From assembly GCF_003664255.1 (NCBI RefSeq), contig NZ_RCCV01000001.1, positions 2,294,001-2,358,000 of the forward strand: a stretch of DNA of 64,000 nucleotides, in the 5' to 3' direction. The notes beneath the pieces are model-generated. The model had not been told where the DNA came from. It was given only the letters and a program-made list of their open reading frames with translations, and ran no database searches. The number at the start of each line of letters is the position of its first letter. Position 1 is the stretch's first letter. The stretch is from Micromonospora sp. M71_S20. GTDB taxonomy: Bacteria > Actinomycetota > Actinomycetes > Mycobacteriales > Micromonosporaceae. Of this stretch, positions 16,501 to 23,889 are shown in pieces. The position numbers and the translations under genes are program-made.

Positions 16501-17307
16501 ATGGCCGACGTGCCGAGCCCGCTCGCCGCCTTCATCGTGGGCGAGATCCGCCGCGCCCGTGGCGGCGCCGGCATGACGCAGGAGACCTTCGGCCGGGGCG
16601 CGGGCTTCAGCGCGTCGCACGTCAGCGCCGTCGAGGGCGGCACCCGGGCGCTGACGATGGACTTCATCAAGGGAGCCGACCGGGCCCTCAGGACCGGCGG
16701 GCTCTTCGAACGGCTCGTCGCCAGCGTCGGCGCCCCGTCCTGGTTCCTCCCCTGGCTCGACGCCGAACGCGTCGCCACCCAGCTCCGCTACTTCGAGCCG
16801 AACCTGATCCCAGGGCTGCTGCAAACCGAGGACTATGCCCGCACCGTGCTGCGCTCCGTCGACATCCTCACCAGTGACGAGGTGGAACAGCGCGTCTCGG
16901 CTCGGATGGAGCGACAGAAGATCCTGACGGACGACCGGCCACCGCAGTTCGTCGCGGTACTCGACGAAGCAGCTCTACGCCGCTCCGGCGACGACATCGG
17001 CGGCGTCATGGCGCAACAGATCGCCCACCTGATCGCCCGCGCCGAACTGCCGCACGTCCACGTGCACGTCATCCCGGCGAGGAGCGGCCTGCACGTCGGC
17101 CTGTCGGGACCGTTCGCCCTCGCTCGCTCCCGCGATGGCGTGTGGGTCGGGCACCTGGAGAACCAGCTTGCCGGCGTCGTGGTGGACAAGGACGATGACG
17201 TAGCTACGCTTCAAGCTCGGTGGGAAAGCGTGCGGAACGAGGCTTTGCCCCGCCGGCAGTCCATCGACCTGCTTAAGGAAGTAGAGAGCCTTCATGGACC
17301 TCAGTAG
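16501..17307 (+). CDS. XRE-family regulator with DUF5753
   Basis: 268 residues. The helix-turn-helix (10-65) has GMTQETFGRGAGFSASHVSAVEGGTR. DUF5753 follows: FEPNLIPGLLQTEDYARTVL, QRVSARMERQKILTDD, FVAVLDEAALRR and the VHVIPARSGLHVGLSGPF strand. These proteins pair with DUF397 peptides in actinomycetes, with roles in development in Streptomyces (BldB/WhiJ-like systems). GGGAGG at 16488-16493 sets the ATG. It overlaps the DUF397 gene by 14 bases. Confidence 0.93.
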   Translation: MADVPSPLAAFIVGEIRRARGGAGMTQETFGRGAGFSASHVSAVEGGTRALTMDFIKGADRALRTGGLFERLVASVGAPSWFLPWLDAERVATQLRYFEPNLIPGLLQTEDYARTVLRSVDILTSDEVEQRVSARMERQKILTDDRPPQFVAVLDEAALRRSGDDIGGVMAQQIAHLIARAELPHVHVHVIPARSGLHVGLSGPFALARSRDGVWVGHLENQLAGVVVDKDDDVATLQARWESVRNEALPRRQSIDLLKEVESLHGPQ

Positions 17308-17485
17308 CGCTCAGTGGCGAAAGTCCACCCGTAGCGGCGCCAGCGGCGGGAACTGCGTCGAGGTGGCCGACAACCTGCCCGGCGTGGTCGCCGTCCGCGA
17401 CTCGAAGGACCCGACCGGCCCCGCCCTGACCTTCGCCCCCACGGCGTGGCGCGCGTTTGTCGCCCGCACCGCCGGGCGAGCCTGA
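17294..17485 (+). CDS. DUF397 protein
   Basis: 63 residues with the canonical order: W-R-K-S-T-R-S-G (WRKSTRSG), GGNCVEVADN, GVVAVRDSKDP, then FAPTAWRAFV. DUF397 proteins act with the XRE-DUF5753 partner, apparently as antagonists, in Streptomyces models. The 14-base overlap with the XRE gene implies coupled translation. Confidence 0.93.
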   Translation: MDLSSAQWRKSTRSGASGGNCVEVADNLPGVVAVRDSKDPTGPALTFAPTAWRAFVARTAGRA

Positions 17486-17494
17486 CCCTCCCGT

Positions 17495-17530
17495 ACGCCC
17501 GGAGGTGCCCGCTCCTGGACGGGCGGGCGT
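17495..17530 (+). terminator. Possible terminator after DUF397
   Basis: ACGCCCG (17495-17501) pairs with CGGGCGT (17524-17530), with GGAG/CTCC pairing inside; no T run follows. Confidence 0.4.
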
Positions 17531-17631
17531 CTCCGGCGGACGAGCCTCGCCCACCGCCTGAGCTGCCGTTGCCACCGACGGCACGAAAGCCGAGAGTCGC
17601 AACCGGCCGCCTTCCGGTAACCTGAGCGCGC

Positions 17632-17703
17632 GGGCCGCTAGCTCAATGGCAGAGCTGTGGACTTTTAATCCATAGGTTCAGGGTTCGAGTCCCTGGCGGC
17701 CCA
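17632..17703 (+). tRNA. tRNA-Lys (anticodon TTT)
   Basis: 72 bases fold completely. The acceptor is GGGCCGC (17632-17638) with GCGGCCC (17696-17702). The D-arm stem is GCTC/GAGC and the anticodon loop is CTTTTAA, giving TTT. The T-arm is CAGGG-TTCGAGT-CCCTG, with discriminator A17703. CCA is not encoded. Confidence 0.97.
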
Positions 17704-17715
17704 CTCCTCCGCAGG

Positions 17716-17742
17716 TCAGCGACCCCTTTGTGGGGTCGCTGA
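17716..17742 (+). terminator. tRNA-Lys terminator
   Basis: Perfect 11-bp stem TCAGCGACCCC with its complement around a TTTGT loop, 13 bases after the tRNA. Confidence 0.8.
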
Positions 17743-17820
17743 GGCCGTGATCTCGGCCCGCACAGCAGCACCCGTGGATCCACTGCCAGGTCGACCAGGG
17801 ACGAGACGCAGACTCACCCG

Positions 17821-17840
17821 AGGTACAATTTTCTGTACCT
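17821..17840. promoter_or_regulatory. YefM/YoeB operator
   Basis: AGGTACAATTTTCTGTACCT has perfect 7-bp arms (AGGTACA/TGTACCT) and includes TACAAT (17824-17829), a good -10 box. Palindromes with a TGTAC core are the known autoregulatory site of YefM-YoeB modules. Confidence 0.8.
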
Positions 17841-17855
17841 ACCCCGGAGGTGGTC

Positions 17856-18131
17856 ATGCGGACCGTGAACTTCACCCAGCTACGGCAGAACCTGGCCGCC
17901 GAACTCGACAGCGTCATCAACGACGCGGAGGAAGTGGTGGTGACCCGGTCGGGCCACGAACCGGTGGTCATCGTGCCGCTTGCGGAGTACGAGGCGATGA
18001 AGGAGACCGAGTACCTCCTTCGCAACCCGGCCAACGCCGCAGCCCTGCGCCGCTCGATCGCGGAGCTTGAGGAGGGCGACGCGGCCGAGCGGGACCTGAT
18101 CGACCCTGCCAACGTGCGGGACGTCGCGTGA
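17856..18131 (+). CDS. yefM: Antitoxin of the Phd/YefM family
   Basis: 91 residues. The Phd/YefM fold is clear: RTVNFTQLRQNLAAELDSV, EEVVVTRSGHEPVVIVPLAEYEAM, then the toxin-wrapping tail ETEYLLRNPANAAALRRSIAEL. The N-terminus binds DNA, the C-terminus neutralises the toxin. GGAGG ends five bases before the ATG at 17856; a GTG two codons upstream overlaps that site and is less likely. It overlaps the toxin start by four bases. It should repress its own promoter at 17821-17840 together with YoeB. Confidence 0.93.
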   Translation: MRTVNFTQLRQNLAAELDSVINDAEEVVVTRSGHEPVVIVPLAEYEAMKETEYLLRNPANAAALRRSIAELEEGDAAERDLIDPANVRDVA

Positions 18132-18385
18132 GGCTGGTCTTCACCGCGACGGCCTGGAACCAGTACCTCAGCCACACCGACCGGAAGCTGGTCAAGCGCA
18201 TCAACGACCTCATCGCGGACGTGATGCGCAACGGATACGAGGGCATCGGCAAGCCGGAACCCCTTCGGGGAGAGTTGTCCGGCTTCTGGTCCCGTCGGAT
18301 CGATCGCGAGCACCGGCTGGTGTATCGGATCACCAAGGACGACGTCGAGATCATCGCCTGCCGCTACCACTACGGCGACAGGTAG
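18128..18385 (+). CDS. yoeB: YoeB-type toxin, ribosome-dependent mRNA interferase
   Basis: 85 residues, the standard YoeB length. Catalytic residues line up: Glu44 in KPEPLRG, Arg63 in EHRLVY, and His81-Tyr82 near the C-terminus (CRYHYGDR). SGFWSRRIDREHRLVYRI is the family core. YoeB cuts mRNA at the ribosomal A site. Start GTG in a GTGA overlap with the antitoxin. All active-site residues are present, so it appears functional. Confidence 0.94.
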   Translation: MRLVFTATAWNQYLSHTDRKLVKRINDLIADVMRNGYEGIGKPEPLRGELSGFWSRRIDREHRLVYRITKDDVEIIACRYHYGDR

Positions 18386-18630
18386 TGGACCGGACTGGAA
18401 CGGGAGTATCGACGTCCCGACCGTGTTCGTGCGTCCTACCGGTCCAGCTCGCTGCCGAGCCGCTTGAGCGCGTCGCAGTGGCCGCTGACGACAAAGCCGA
18501 TCCACTGGCAGGAGGGCTCCGCGAGGCGAGGCGGGCGAGTCGTTGACGCACCTGGCCGACCGAGCGTCAGAGACGCCTGAACTCGTGGCAGGGTCTTGCT
18601 CACCGTCTGAACCTGGATCCGAGGAGAACC

Positions 18631-19035
18631 ATGTCGAAGGACGTCACCGTCGATCTCATCCGGTCGTTGATCGAGGCCATGGACGGACCGTCGTTGGCCA
18701 GGGAGATGCGCGGGCCCGTGGAGGGCTGGGAGTCGCTGGCGATGATCCTGGAGTTCGGCGAGGGCTATCGCAGTGCGCACGGGTACGCGTACTCGCCCGA
18801 CGGCGTCATCACGGCCGTGTCCTGTGGCTGGCCGAGTATCGAATCGGCGGTCCATGCGTACTTGGGGAGCCACTACAAGCCCGGTGATCTGCTGCCCGTG
18901 AAGATCCTCGTGCAGTTCGACCGGACGACCGGCAGGTACCAGGTGACGTTCGAGGACACGGACGAGGAACGCTGGGCGGTGAAGCCGGCGAACTACAGGG
19001 AGATGCGCGAAGCGCTGCGCCCGAAGTTCGACTGA
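18631..19035 (+). CDS. Hypothetical protein, possibly a YezG-like immunity protein
   Basis: 134 residues, acidic and soluble. VDLIRSLIEAMDGPSLAREM then GWESLAMILEFGEGYRSAHGYAYSPDGVITAV, and a C-terminal TTGRYQVTFEDTDEERWAVKPANYREMREALRPKF. The 'GRYQVTFEDTDEERW' strand followed by a helix recalls YezG/DUF600 immunity proteins, but I would not assign it on that alone. GAGGAG at 18619-18624 precedes the ATG. No toxin gene is adjacent, so if it is an immunity gene it is orphaned. Base composition is slightly lower in GC than its neighbours. Confidence 0.7.
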   Translation: MSKDVTVDLIRSLIEAMDGPSLAREMRGPVEGWESLAMILEFGEGYRSAHGYAYSPDGVITAVSCGWPSIESAVHAYLGSHYKPGDLLPVKILVQFDRTTGRYQVTFEDTDEERWAVKPANYREMREALRPKFD

Positions 19036-19093
19036 CCCAGTCATGACCTGGCGTAATTGCGTCCAGGTGTGCCCGCTCGCTGAGGGAACGGCG

Positions 19094-19124
19094 TTGCGAA
19101 ACCCCCGCGCCGTCCGGTTAGGCT
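19094..19124 (+). promoter_or_regulatory. Promoter of the argS leader
   Basis: TTGCGA (19094-19099) and TAGGCT (19119-19124) lie 19 bp apart. Transcription would begin near 19131, the ATG of the leader peptide, making that short frame leaderless. Confidence 0.5.
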
Positions 19125-19130
19125 GCTGCC

Positions 19131-19220
19131 ATGACCAGCTCGCCCGCGTACCCGATGACGTCCCCCGACGTCCAGATCGGCGCGCGGCGACGCCGGCGGT
19201 TCCGCGACCGCCTGCGCTGA
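19131..19220 (+). CDS. Arginine-rich leader peptide of argS
   Basis: A 29-codon frame, M-T-S-S-P-A-Y-P then ... G-A-R-R-R-R-R-F-R-D-R-L-R and stop. Eight of the last eleven codons are Arg, including five in a row, with CGG, CGA and CGC mixed. It ends 113 bases before argS and is followed at once by a strong hairpin. A codon run for the amino acid charged by the downstream enzyme is the hallmark of ribosome-mediated attenuation. It is too short for standard gene finders; support is position, composition and promoter, not homology. Confidence 0.65.
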   Translation: MTSSPAYPMTSPDVQIGARRRRRFRDRLR

Positions 19221-19313
19221 GTCTTCTCCTGCGACCGGCGGATCGAGCCGCCGGTCATCGTCGATCGTCCTCGGTCCGCCCGCATCCCCATCCGGTGATC
19301 CGCGCGGCGGATC
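19193..19313 (+). promoter_or_regulatory. Alternative hairpins of the argS leader (candidate attenuator)
   Basis: GACCGGCGG (19233-19241) pairs with CCGCCGGTC (19248-19256), and GATCCGC (19297-19303) with GCGGATC (19307-19313). CCGGCGG also occurs in the Arg codons (19193-19199) and could take the 19248 arm instead, and GCGGATC at 19238-19244 could pair with 19297-19303. At least two exclusive folds are thus possible. No U run follows the first hairpin, so control could act on transcription or on translation start. Confidence 0.55.
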
Positions 19314-19333
19314 CGAGCGAGATCGGCGTACCC

Positions 19334-21052
19334 ATGGACCTTGAGAAACTGCTGACCGACCGGCTGGCGCCGGCGTTCGCGACGGTGGCCGGCGGGCCGG
19401 TGGACCCGGTCGTGCGGCGCTCCCAGCGCGCGGACTTCCAGTCCGACGCGGCGCTGGCGCTGGCCCGGCGGCTCGGCCGGCCGCCGCGCGCGATCGCCGC
19501 CGAGGTGCTGGACCGCGCGGAACTGGCCGACCTGTGCAGCGCGGCGGAGGTTTCCGGGCCGGGATTCCTCAACCTGACCATCGCCGATCGGGCCCTCGGC
19601 GGACTGGTCTCCGCGCTGGCCACCGACCCGCGGCTCGGGGTGCCGCTGGCCGCCGAGCCGGAGACGGTGGTGGTCGACTACTCGGCGCCGAACGTGGCGA
19701 AGGAGATGCACGTCGGGCACCTGCGGTCGACGGTGATCGGCGACGCGGCAGCCCGGCTGCTGGAGTGGCTGGGGCACCGGATGCTGCGGGCCAACCACCT
19801 GGGTGACTGGGGCACGCCGTTCGGCATGCTGATCGAGCACCTGGTCGACCTCGGCGGGGCCGAGGCAGCGCGCGAGCTGTCCATGGGTGACCTGGACTCG
19901 TTCTACAAGGCGGCCCGGGCCACGTTCGACGCCGATGAGGCGTTCCGGGAACGGTCCCGGCGGCGGGTGGTGGCCCTGCAGAGCGGCGATCCAGGGACGC
20001 TGCGGCTGTGGCGGTTGCTGGTGGAGCAGTCCGAGCGGTACTTCATGACCGTCTACGACCTGCTCGACGTGACCCTCACCGAGCGGGACTTCCACGGTGA
20101 GAGCAGCTACAACGACCTGCTCGGCCCGGTGGTCGAGGAGCTGGACCGCCTGGGGCTGCTGCGGGAGAGCGAGGGTGCGGCCTGCGTGTTCCCGCCCGGC
20201 TCGGTGGGCCGTGACGGCGAGCCGCTGCCGCTGATCGTCCGCAAGTCCGACGGCGGGTACGGCTACCCGGCGACCGACCTGGCGGCGATCCGACACCGGA
20301 CGGGCACGCTGGGCGCGACCCGACTGCTCTACGTGGTCGGGCTACCGCAGCGGCGGCACTTCGACATGGTCTACGCCGCCGCCACGCAGGCCGGCTGGCT
20401 GGCCCCGCCGGCCCGGGCCGAGCACGTCGGGTTCGGCTCGATCCTCGGGCCGGACGGGCGGATGCTGCGCAGCAGGGCCGGCGGCTCGGTGAAACTGGTC
20501 GGACTGCTGGAGGAGGCGATCGTCCGAGCCACCGCGCTGGCCCGGGAGCGGAACCCGAACCTGGGCGAGGCGGAGGCGGACGAGGTGGGCCGGGCGGTCG
20601 GCATCGGCGCGATCAAGTACGCCGACCTGTCCAGCGACCGGCACAAGGACTACGTGCTCGACTGGGAGCGGATGCTGTCGCTGGACGGCAACACCGCGCC
20701 CTATCTCCAGTACGCGTACTCGCGGATCCAGTCGATCTTCCGGCGGGCCGGGGCGGCGGCCCGGCCGGAGGCGGCGATCTCGCTGGCCGATCCGGCGGAA
20801 CGGGCGCTCGCCTTCGAACTGGTCGGCTTCGGGACGGTGGTCGGCGAGGTGGCGGACAGCCTGGAGTTCCACCACCTGACCGGATACCTGTACCGGCTGG
20901 CCGTCGCGTTCAGCGCGTTCTACGAGCGCTGCCCTGTGCTGCGCGCCGACGAGCCGGTCCGGGAGAGCCGGCTGGCGCTCTGCGACCTCACCGCCCGGGT
21001 GCTCCAGCAGGGGCTGTACCTGCTCGGCGTCAGGACTCCCGAACGCATGTGA
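19334..21052 (+). CDS. argS: Arginyl-tRNA synthetase
   Basis: 572 residues, the normal length. The N-terminal Add1 domain (1-110) is followed by the class I catalytic core: VVVDYSAPNVAKEMHVGHLRS with HVGH (126-129), YPATDLAAIRHR, and FGSILGPDGRMLRSRAGG, whose RMLRSR stands in for KMSKS as in many bacterial ArgS. The C-terminal helical anticodon-binding domain ends in LYLLGVRTPERM. It charges tRNA-Arg in the cytosol. ATG 19334 begins MDLEKLLTDRL; no strong ribosome site is visible, which fits leader-dependent control. It is not followed by lysA, the usual actinobacterial neighbour, so a second argS copy elsewhere is possible. Confidence 0.96.
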   Translation: MDLEKLLTDRLAPAFATVAGGPVDPVVRRSQRADFQSDAALALARRLGRPPRAIAAEVLDRAELADLCSAAEVSGPGFLNLTIADRALGGLVSALATDPRLGVPLAAEPETVVVDYSAPNVAKEMHVGHLRSTVIGDAAARLLEWLGHRMLRANHLGDWGTPFGMLIEHLVDLGGAEAARELSMGDLDSFYKAARATFDADEAFRERSRRRVVALQSGDPGTLRLWRLLVEQSERYFMTVYDLLDVTLTERDFHGESSYNDLLGPVVEELDRLGLLRESEGAACVFPPGSVGRDGEPLPLIVRKSDGGYGYPATDLAAIRHRTGTLGATRLLYVVGLPQRRHFDMVYAAATQAGWLAPPARAEHVGFGSILGPDGRMLRSRAGGSVKLVGLLEEAIVRATALARERNPNLGEAEADEVGRAVGIGAIKYADLSSDRHKDYVLDWERMLSLDGNTAPYLQYAYSRIQSIFRRAGAAARPEAAISLADPAERALAFELVGFGTVVGEVADSLEFHHLTGYLYRLAVAFSAFYERCPVLRADEPVRESRLALCDLTARVLQQGLYLLGVRTPERM

Positions 21053-21227
21053 TTCGTCCTACGCCCGCCGCGCCCGGGCGTTCAGGCCGTTGTCGAAGCC
21101 GGCAAGCTGCTGTACGAGGTTGCGGAAGTCCCCTGTCCCACCCTCGCCGTCGTGGATCTGCACCTGGTGGTGTGCCGTGCCCTGTGCGCCGTCACCTGTG
21201 TTCCGTGCTGGGCGTGCGATGTGTGTC

Positions 21228-21243
21228 GGGGAATCGAACCCCC
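21228..21243 (-). other. tRNA T-arm-like remnant
   Basis: On the minus strand GGGG(G)TTCGATTCCCC has the T-arm consensus, but no acceptor stem matches on either side: the next seven bases are ACACACA and no TGTGTGT occurs upstream. It lies in the 285-base gene-free stretch between argS and the DIP1984-like gene; I see nothing else coding there. Confidence 0.4.
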
Positions 21244-21337
21244 GCGCCTGCCCTTGGCGCACCAGGAGTGAGTCGGATTACCCGCCGGCTCTCGGGTTCG
21301 TGCACGCCTCCACGTCGGCTACCTGCTCCGCAACTCG

Positions 21338-21802
21338 TCAGTCCAGCAGGTCGACCTCCCAGTTCGTCCGCTGGATCAGCGTGTCGACCTCGCGCACCTG
21401 CCGGGCGAGGTCGTCGGCCCGCCTGCGCAACTCCGCCACCGGCAGCGCCGGGACCATCTTCAGCTCCGACCGCAGCTGCCGGTACCCGCGCTGGCCCTCG
21501 CCGGCTGCGGCGTCCGCCGCGGAGGTGACCACGCTGTGCCGCATGCGGAGCACGTCGCGGCGCGCGAGCGCGTCGGTGAGCGTGCCACCCTCCACCACCG
21601 TGGCGGCGTTGGTGCGGTTGATCCGCCGGATCAGCGACTCCAGCTCGCCGAGCACCTCGCCCGCCTCGACGAGGAGAGCCGAGGCGTCCTCGGCGGGCGC
21701 CTCACCCTCCTGGTAGCGGGCGCTGGCAGCGATGCGGGCACGGAGTTGTTCGGCGCGACGCGCCGCATCCGCACGCAGCGCAAGTGCCTCAGCAAGCTTC
21801 AT
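21338..21802 (-). CDS. DIP1984-family (septicolysin-like) protein
   Basis: 154 residues, almost entirely helical. MKLAEALALRADAARRAEQLRARI, ESLIRRINRTNAATVVEGGTLTDALARRD and LIQRTNWEVDLLD are family signatures, with the repeated (I)NRTN/QRTNW element. Members are found across bacteria next to unrelated genes and lack a defined role; the septicolysin name comes from one haemolysis report and should not be taken as function. ATG 21802 preferred over TTG 21808. Confidence 0.88.
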   Translation of the reverse strand: MKLAEALALRADAARRAEQLRARIAASARYQEGEAPAEDASALLVEAGEVLGELESLIRRINRTNAATVVEGGTLTDALARRDVLRMRHSVVTSAADAAAGEGQRGYRQLRSELKMVPALPVAELRRRADDLARQVREVDTLIQRTNWEVDLLD

Positions 21803-21966
21803 GGGCAACAGTATGGCCAGCGAAGATCATCACCGCTCCTCAATTCTCTCCGGCCCTGCCGATGCGGCCGTCGACGGCTCTCGACCATGACGCCGGTCCG
21901 CCACACAGAAGCGGCGACCACCGTTCAGTGTGGGGAAGATCGACGCCGGTAACGACACCGCAGGTT

Positions 21967-22950
21967 TCACAGGGTGATGACCACCTTCGCCCGCGCGTGT
22001 TCACCTTCGAGGTACCGGATGGCCTGGGGCACCTCGCGCAGCGGGTAGGTCCGGTCGATGACCGGGGTGAGGCGGCCGGCCTCGGCGTGGGCGCGGAGCG
22101 TGTCGAGGTGCTGCCGGCTGGGCGCCGCGGTGAGGGTGACGATGCGCTGGCGGACGAAGGGCGCCAGCAGCCGTCCGCGCGCGAGGAGCCAGACCGGTCC
22201 GACGAGCCTGCCGCCGCCGTACACGCCGCCGCCGGAGAGCACCAGCGTCCCGGTGGGGGCCAGCGCCCGCCGGAGCGCGGTGAGCGAGCGGTTGCCGACC
22301 AGGTCGAACACGACGTCGTGGCGGCGGGCGTCGCGGGTGAAGTCGTCGCGGGTGTAGTCGACGACGTGGTCGGCGCCGAGGGAGCGGACCAGGTCGACGT
22401 TGCGGGTGCTGCACACTCCGGTCACGGTCGCGCCGAGCGCCTTGGCCAGTTGGACGGCCAGGGTGCCCACGCCGCCGGAGGCGCCGTTGACGAGGACGCG
22501 GTGGCCGGGCTCGACCCGCCCGACGTCGCGCAGCCCCATGAGCGCGGTGACACCGGCCAGCGGCAGGGCGGCCGCCTGCTGCGGTGTCAGGTTCGCCGGC
22601 TTCGGCGCGACCAGGGTCGCGGGCACGCACACGTACTCGGCGAACGCGCCGTTGGCGTCGCCGAGGTCGCCGAAGACGGCGTCACCCGGGCGCACCTGTC
22701 GAACGTGGCTGCCGACGGCCTCGACCCGGCCGGCGAAGTCGCGGCCACGGATGCGCGCGCGGGGCCGCGTCCGGCCCATCGCCAACCGCGCCATCCGCGG
22801 ATCGCCACGCATGGCATGCCAGTCGTACGCGTTGAGCGCGGCAGCCTCGACCCGCACGAGCACCTCGTCGGCGGCGGGCACCGGCACGTCGACGTCCGCG
22901 AGCGTGAGCGTCTCCGGCGGGCCGTACCGGTCCTGGACTATCGCCTTCAT
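21967..22950 (-). CDS. NADPH-dependent quinone reductase-like MDR protein
   Basis: 327 residues. The MDR fold has an N-terminal GroES-like part (DVDVPVPAADEVLVRVEAAALNAYD, IRGRDFAGRVEAVG, RPGDAVFGDL) and a nucleotide-binding domain VLVNGASGGVGTLAVQLAKALGA. The zinc ligands of true alcohol dehydrogenases are missing, which points to the quinone/enone reductase branch. It is divergent from the TetR gene at 23055, with two near-identical operators between, so it is probably induced by the electrophile sensed by that TetR. Confidence 0.9.
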   Translation of the reverse strand: MKAIVQDRYGPPETLTLADVDVPVPAADEVLVRVEAAALNAYDWHAMRGDPRMARLAMGRTRPRARIRGRDFAGRVEAVGSHVRQVRPGDAVFGDLGDANGAFAEYVCVPATLVAPKPANLTPQQAAALPLAGVTALMGLRDVGRVEPGHRVLVNGASGGVGTLAVQLAKALGATVTGVCSTRNVDLVRSLGADHVVDYTRDDFTRDARRHDVVFDLVGNRSLTALRRALAPTGTLVLSGGGVYGGGRLVGPVWLLARGRLLAPFVRQRIVTLTAAPSRQHLDTLRAHAEAGRLTPVIDRTYPLREVPQAIRYLEGEHARAKVVITL

Positions 22951-22965
22951 TTTTCCCTCCCTCTC

Positions 22966-22982
22966 GGTGTACGCCGTACACC
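22966..22982. promoter_or_regulatory. TetR operator copy 1
   Basis: GGTGTACG-C-CGTACACC, a perfect 17-bp palindrome 16 bp upstream of the reductase start. Its twin is centred 24 bp away. Confidence 0.88.
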
Positions 22983-22989
22983 AAATGTA

Positions 22990-23006
22990 GGTGTACGGCG
23001 TACACC
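22990..23006. promoter_or_regulatory. TetR operator copy 2
   Basis: GGTGTACG-G-CGTACACC, identical to copy 1 except the central base. It lies 49 bp upstream of the TetR start, so one site set can control both divergent genes. Confidence 0.88.
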
Positions 23007-23054
23007 GGTCAAGGCGGTTATGGTTTCAACCGCCGCCAGAAGACGAGGACCGCG

Positions 23055-23771
23055 ATGGCTGAGCAGGCTGAGACGCTGCGCCGGATGCCGCTGAGCAGGG
23101 ACCGGATCCTGCGCGCCGCCGTCGCGCTCGCCGACGAGGCCGGGATCGAGTCCCTCAGCATGCGCAACCTCGCCCAGGATCTGGGCGTCGTGCCGATGGC
23201 CCTCTACAAGCACGTGGCCAACAAGGACGAACTGCTCGACGGCATGATCGACGTCGTCGTCGGCGAGATCGACCCGCCGGTGCCCGAGGCCGACTGGAAG
23301 CACGCGGTACGCAGCCGCATCCTCTCGGCGCGGCAGGTGCTGCGGCGCCACCCCTGGGCGCCGCTCGCGATCGAGTCGCGGAACATGGCGACGCCGGCCG
23401 TCCTCGCGTACCTCGACTCGATGGTCGGGACGTTCCGGGCCGGCGGGTTCTCCGCCGACCTCACCCACCACGTGATGCACGCGATGGGCAGCCGGATCCT
23501 GGGCTTCAGTCAGGAGCTGTTCGACGCCTCTCGGCGCGCCGGCCGCTCCGGCACGGCCAGCTCAGAACCGCCGCAGGCCTTCCCACCAGAGGTCGCGGCC
23601 CGGTTCCCGCACCTCGCGGAGATCTCCACGGCCGCGTCCCACGACGACGCGTCGGTCGTGGGACAGGGCTGCGACGACCAGTTCGAGTTCGAGTTCGCGC
23701 TGGACCTGCTGCTGGACGGCATCGAACGGCTGCGACAGCAGGACTGGACGTCGTCGCACCGACCCCGCTGA
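23055..23771 (+). CDS. TetR/AcrR-family regulator
   Basis: 238 residues. The N-terminal helix-turn-helix (15-65) has DRILRAAVALADEAGIESLSMRNLAQDLGVVPMALYKHVANKDELL. The ligand domain contains HHVMHAMGSRILGFSQELFD and ends DLLLDGIERL, like TetR_C domains of tetracycline-repressor type. The protein should bind the two 17-bp palindromes upstream, repressing itself and the divergent reductase. Confidence 0.93.
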   Translation: MAEQAETLRRMPLSRDRILRAAVALADEAGIESLSMRNLAQDLGVVPMALYKHVANKDELLDGMIDVVVGEIDPPVPEADWKHAVRSRILSARQVLRRHPWAPLAIESRNMATPAVLAYLDSMVGTFRAGGFSADLTHHVMHAMGSRILGFSQELFDASRRAGRSGTASSEPPQAFPPEVAARFPHLAEISTAASHDDASVVGQGCDDQFEFEFALDLLLDGIERLRQQDWTSSHRPR

Positions 23772-23825
23772 GACCCGACCCGCCGTACGAACAGCAGCAA
23801 CCGGGCAGTACCTGTAGCGCGGCCG

Positions 23826-23866
23826 GCCGGGCCGGCGACGAGTGTCGCCGATCCGACCGGCCCGGC
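23826..23866. terminator. Bidirectional terminator
   Basis: GCCGGGCCGG (23826-23835) pairs with CCGGCCCGGC (23857-23866), with an inner GGCGAC/GTCGCC stem around GAGT, in the gap between convergent genes. Confidence 0.7.
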
Positions 23867-23889
23867 GCCCACAGCGCGGGGATGACCGC

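Noticed and set aside
18436..18540. Minus-strand C-terminal fragment reading ...CQWIGFVVSGHC... between yoeB and the next gene
   Set aside because: No start, no ribosome site and no recognisable family; could be a decayed gene but the evidence is too thin.
21222..21310. Full tRNA gene on the minus strand near argS
   Set aside because: GGCGTGC...GCACGCC could look like an acceptor, but it is not adjacent to the T-arm and no D- or anticodon arm folds.
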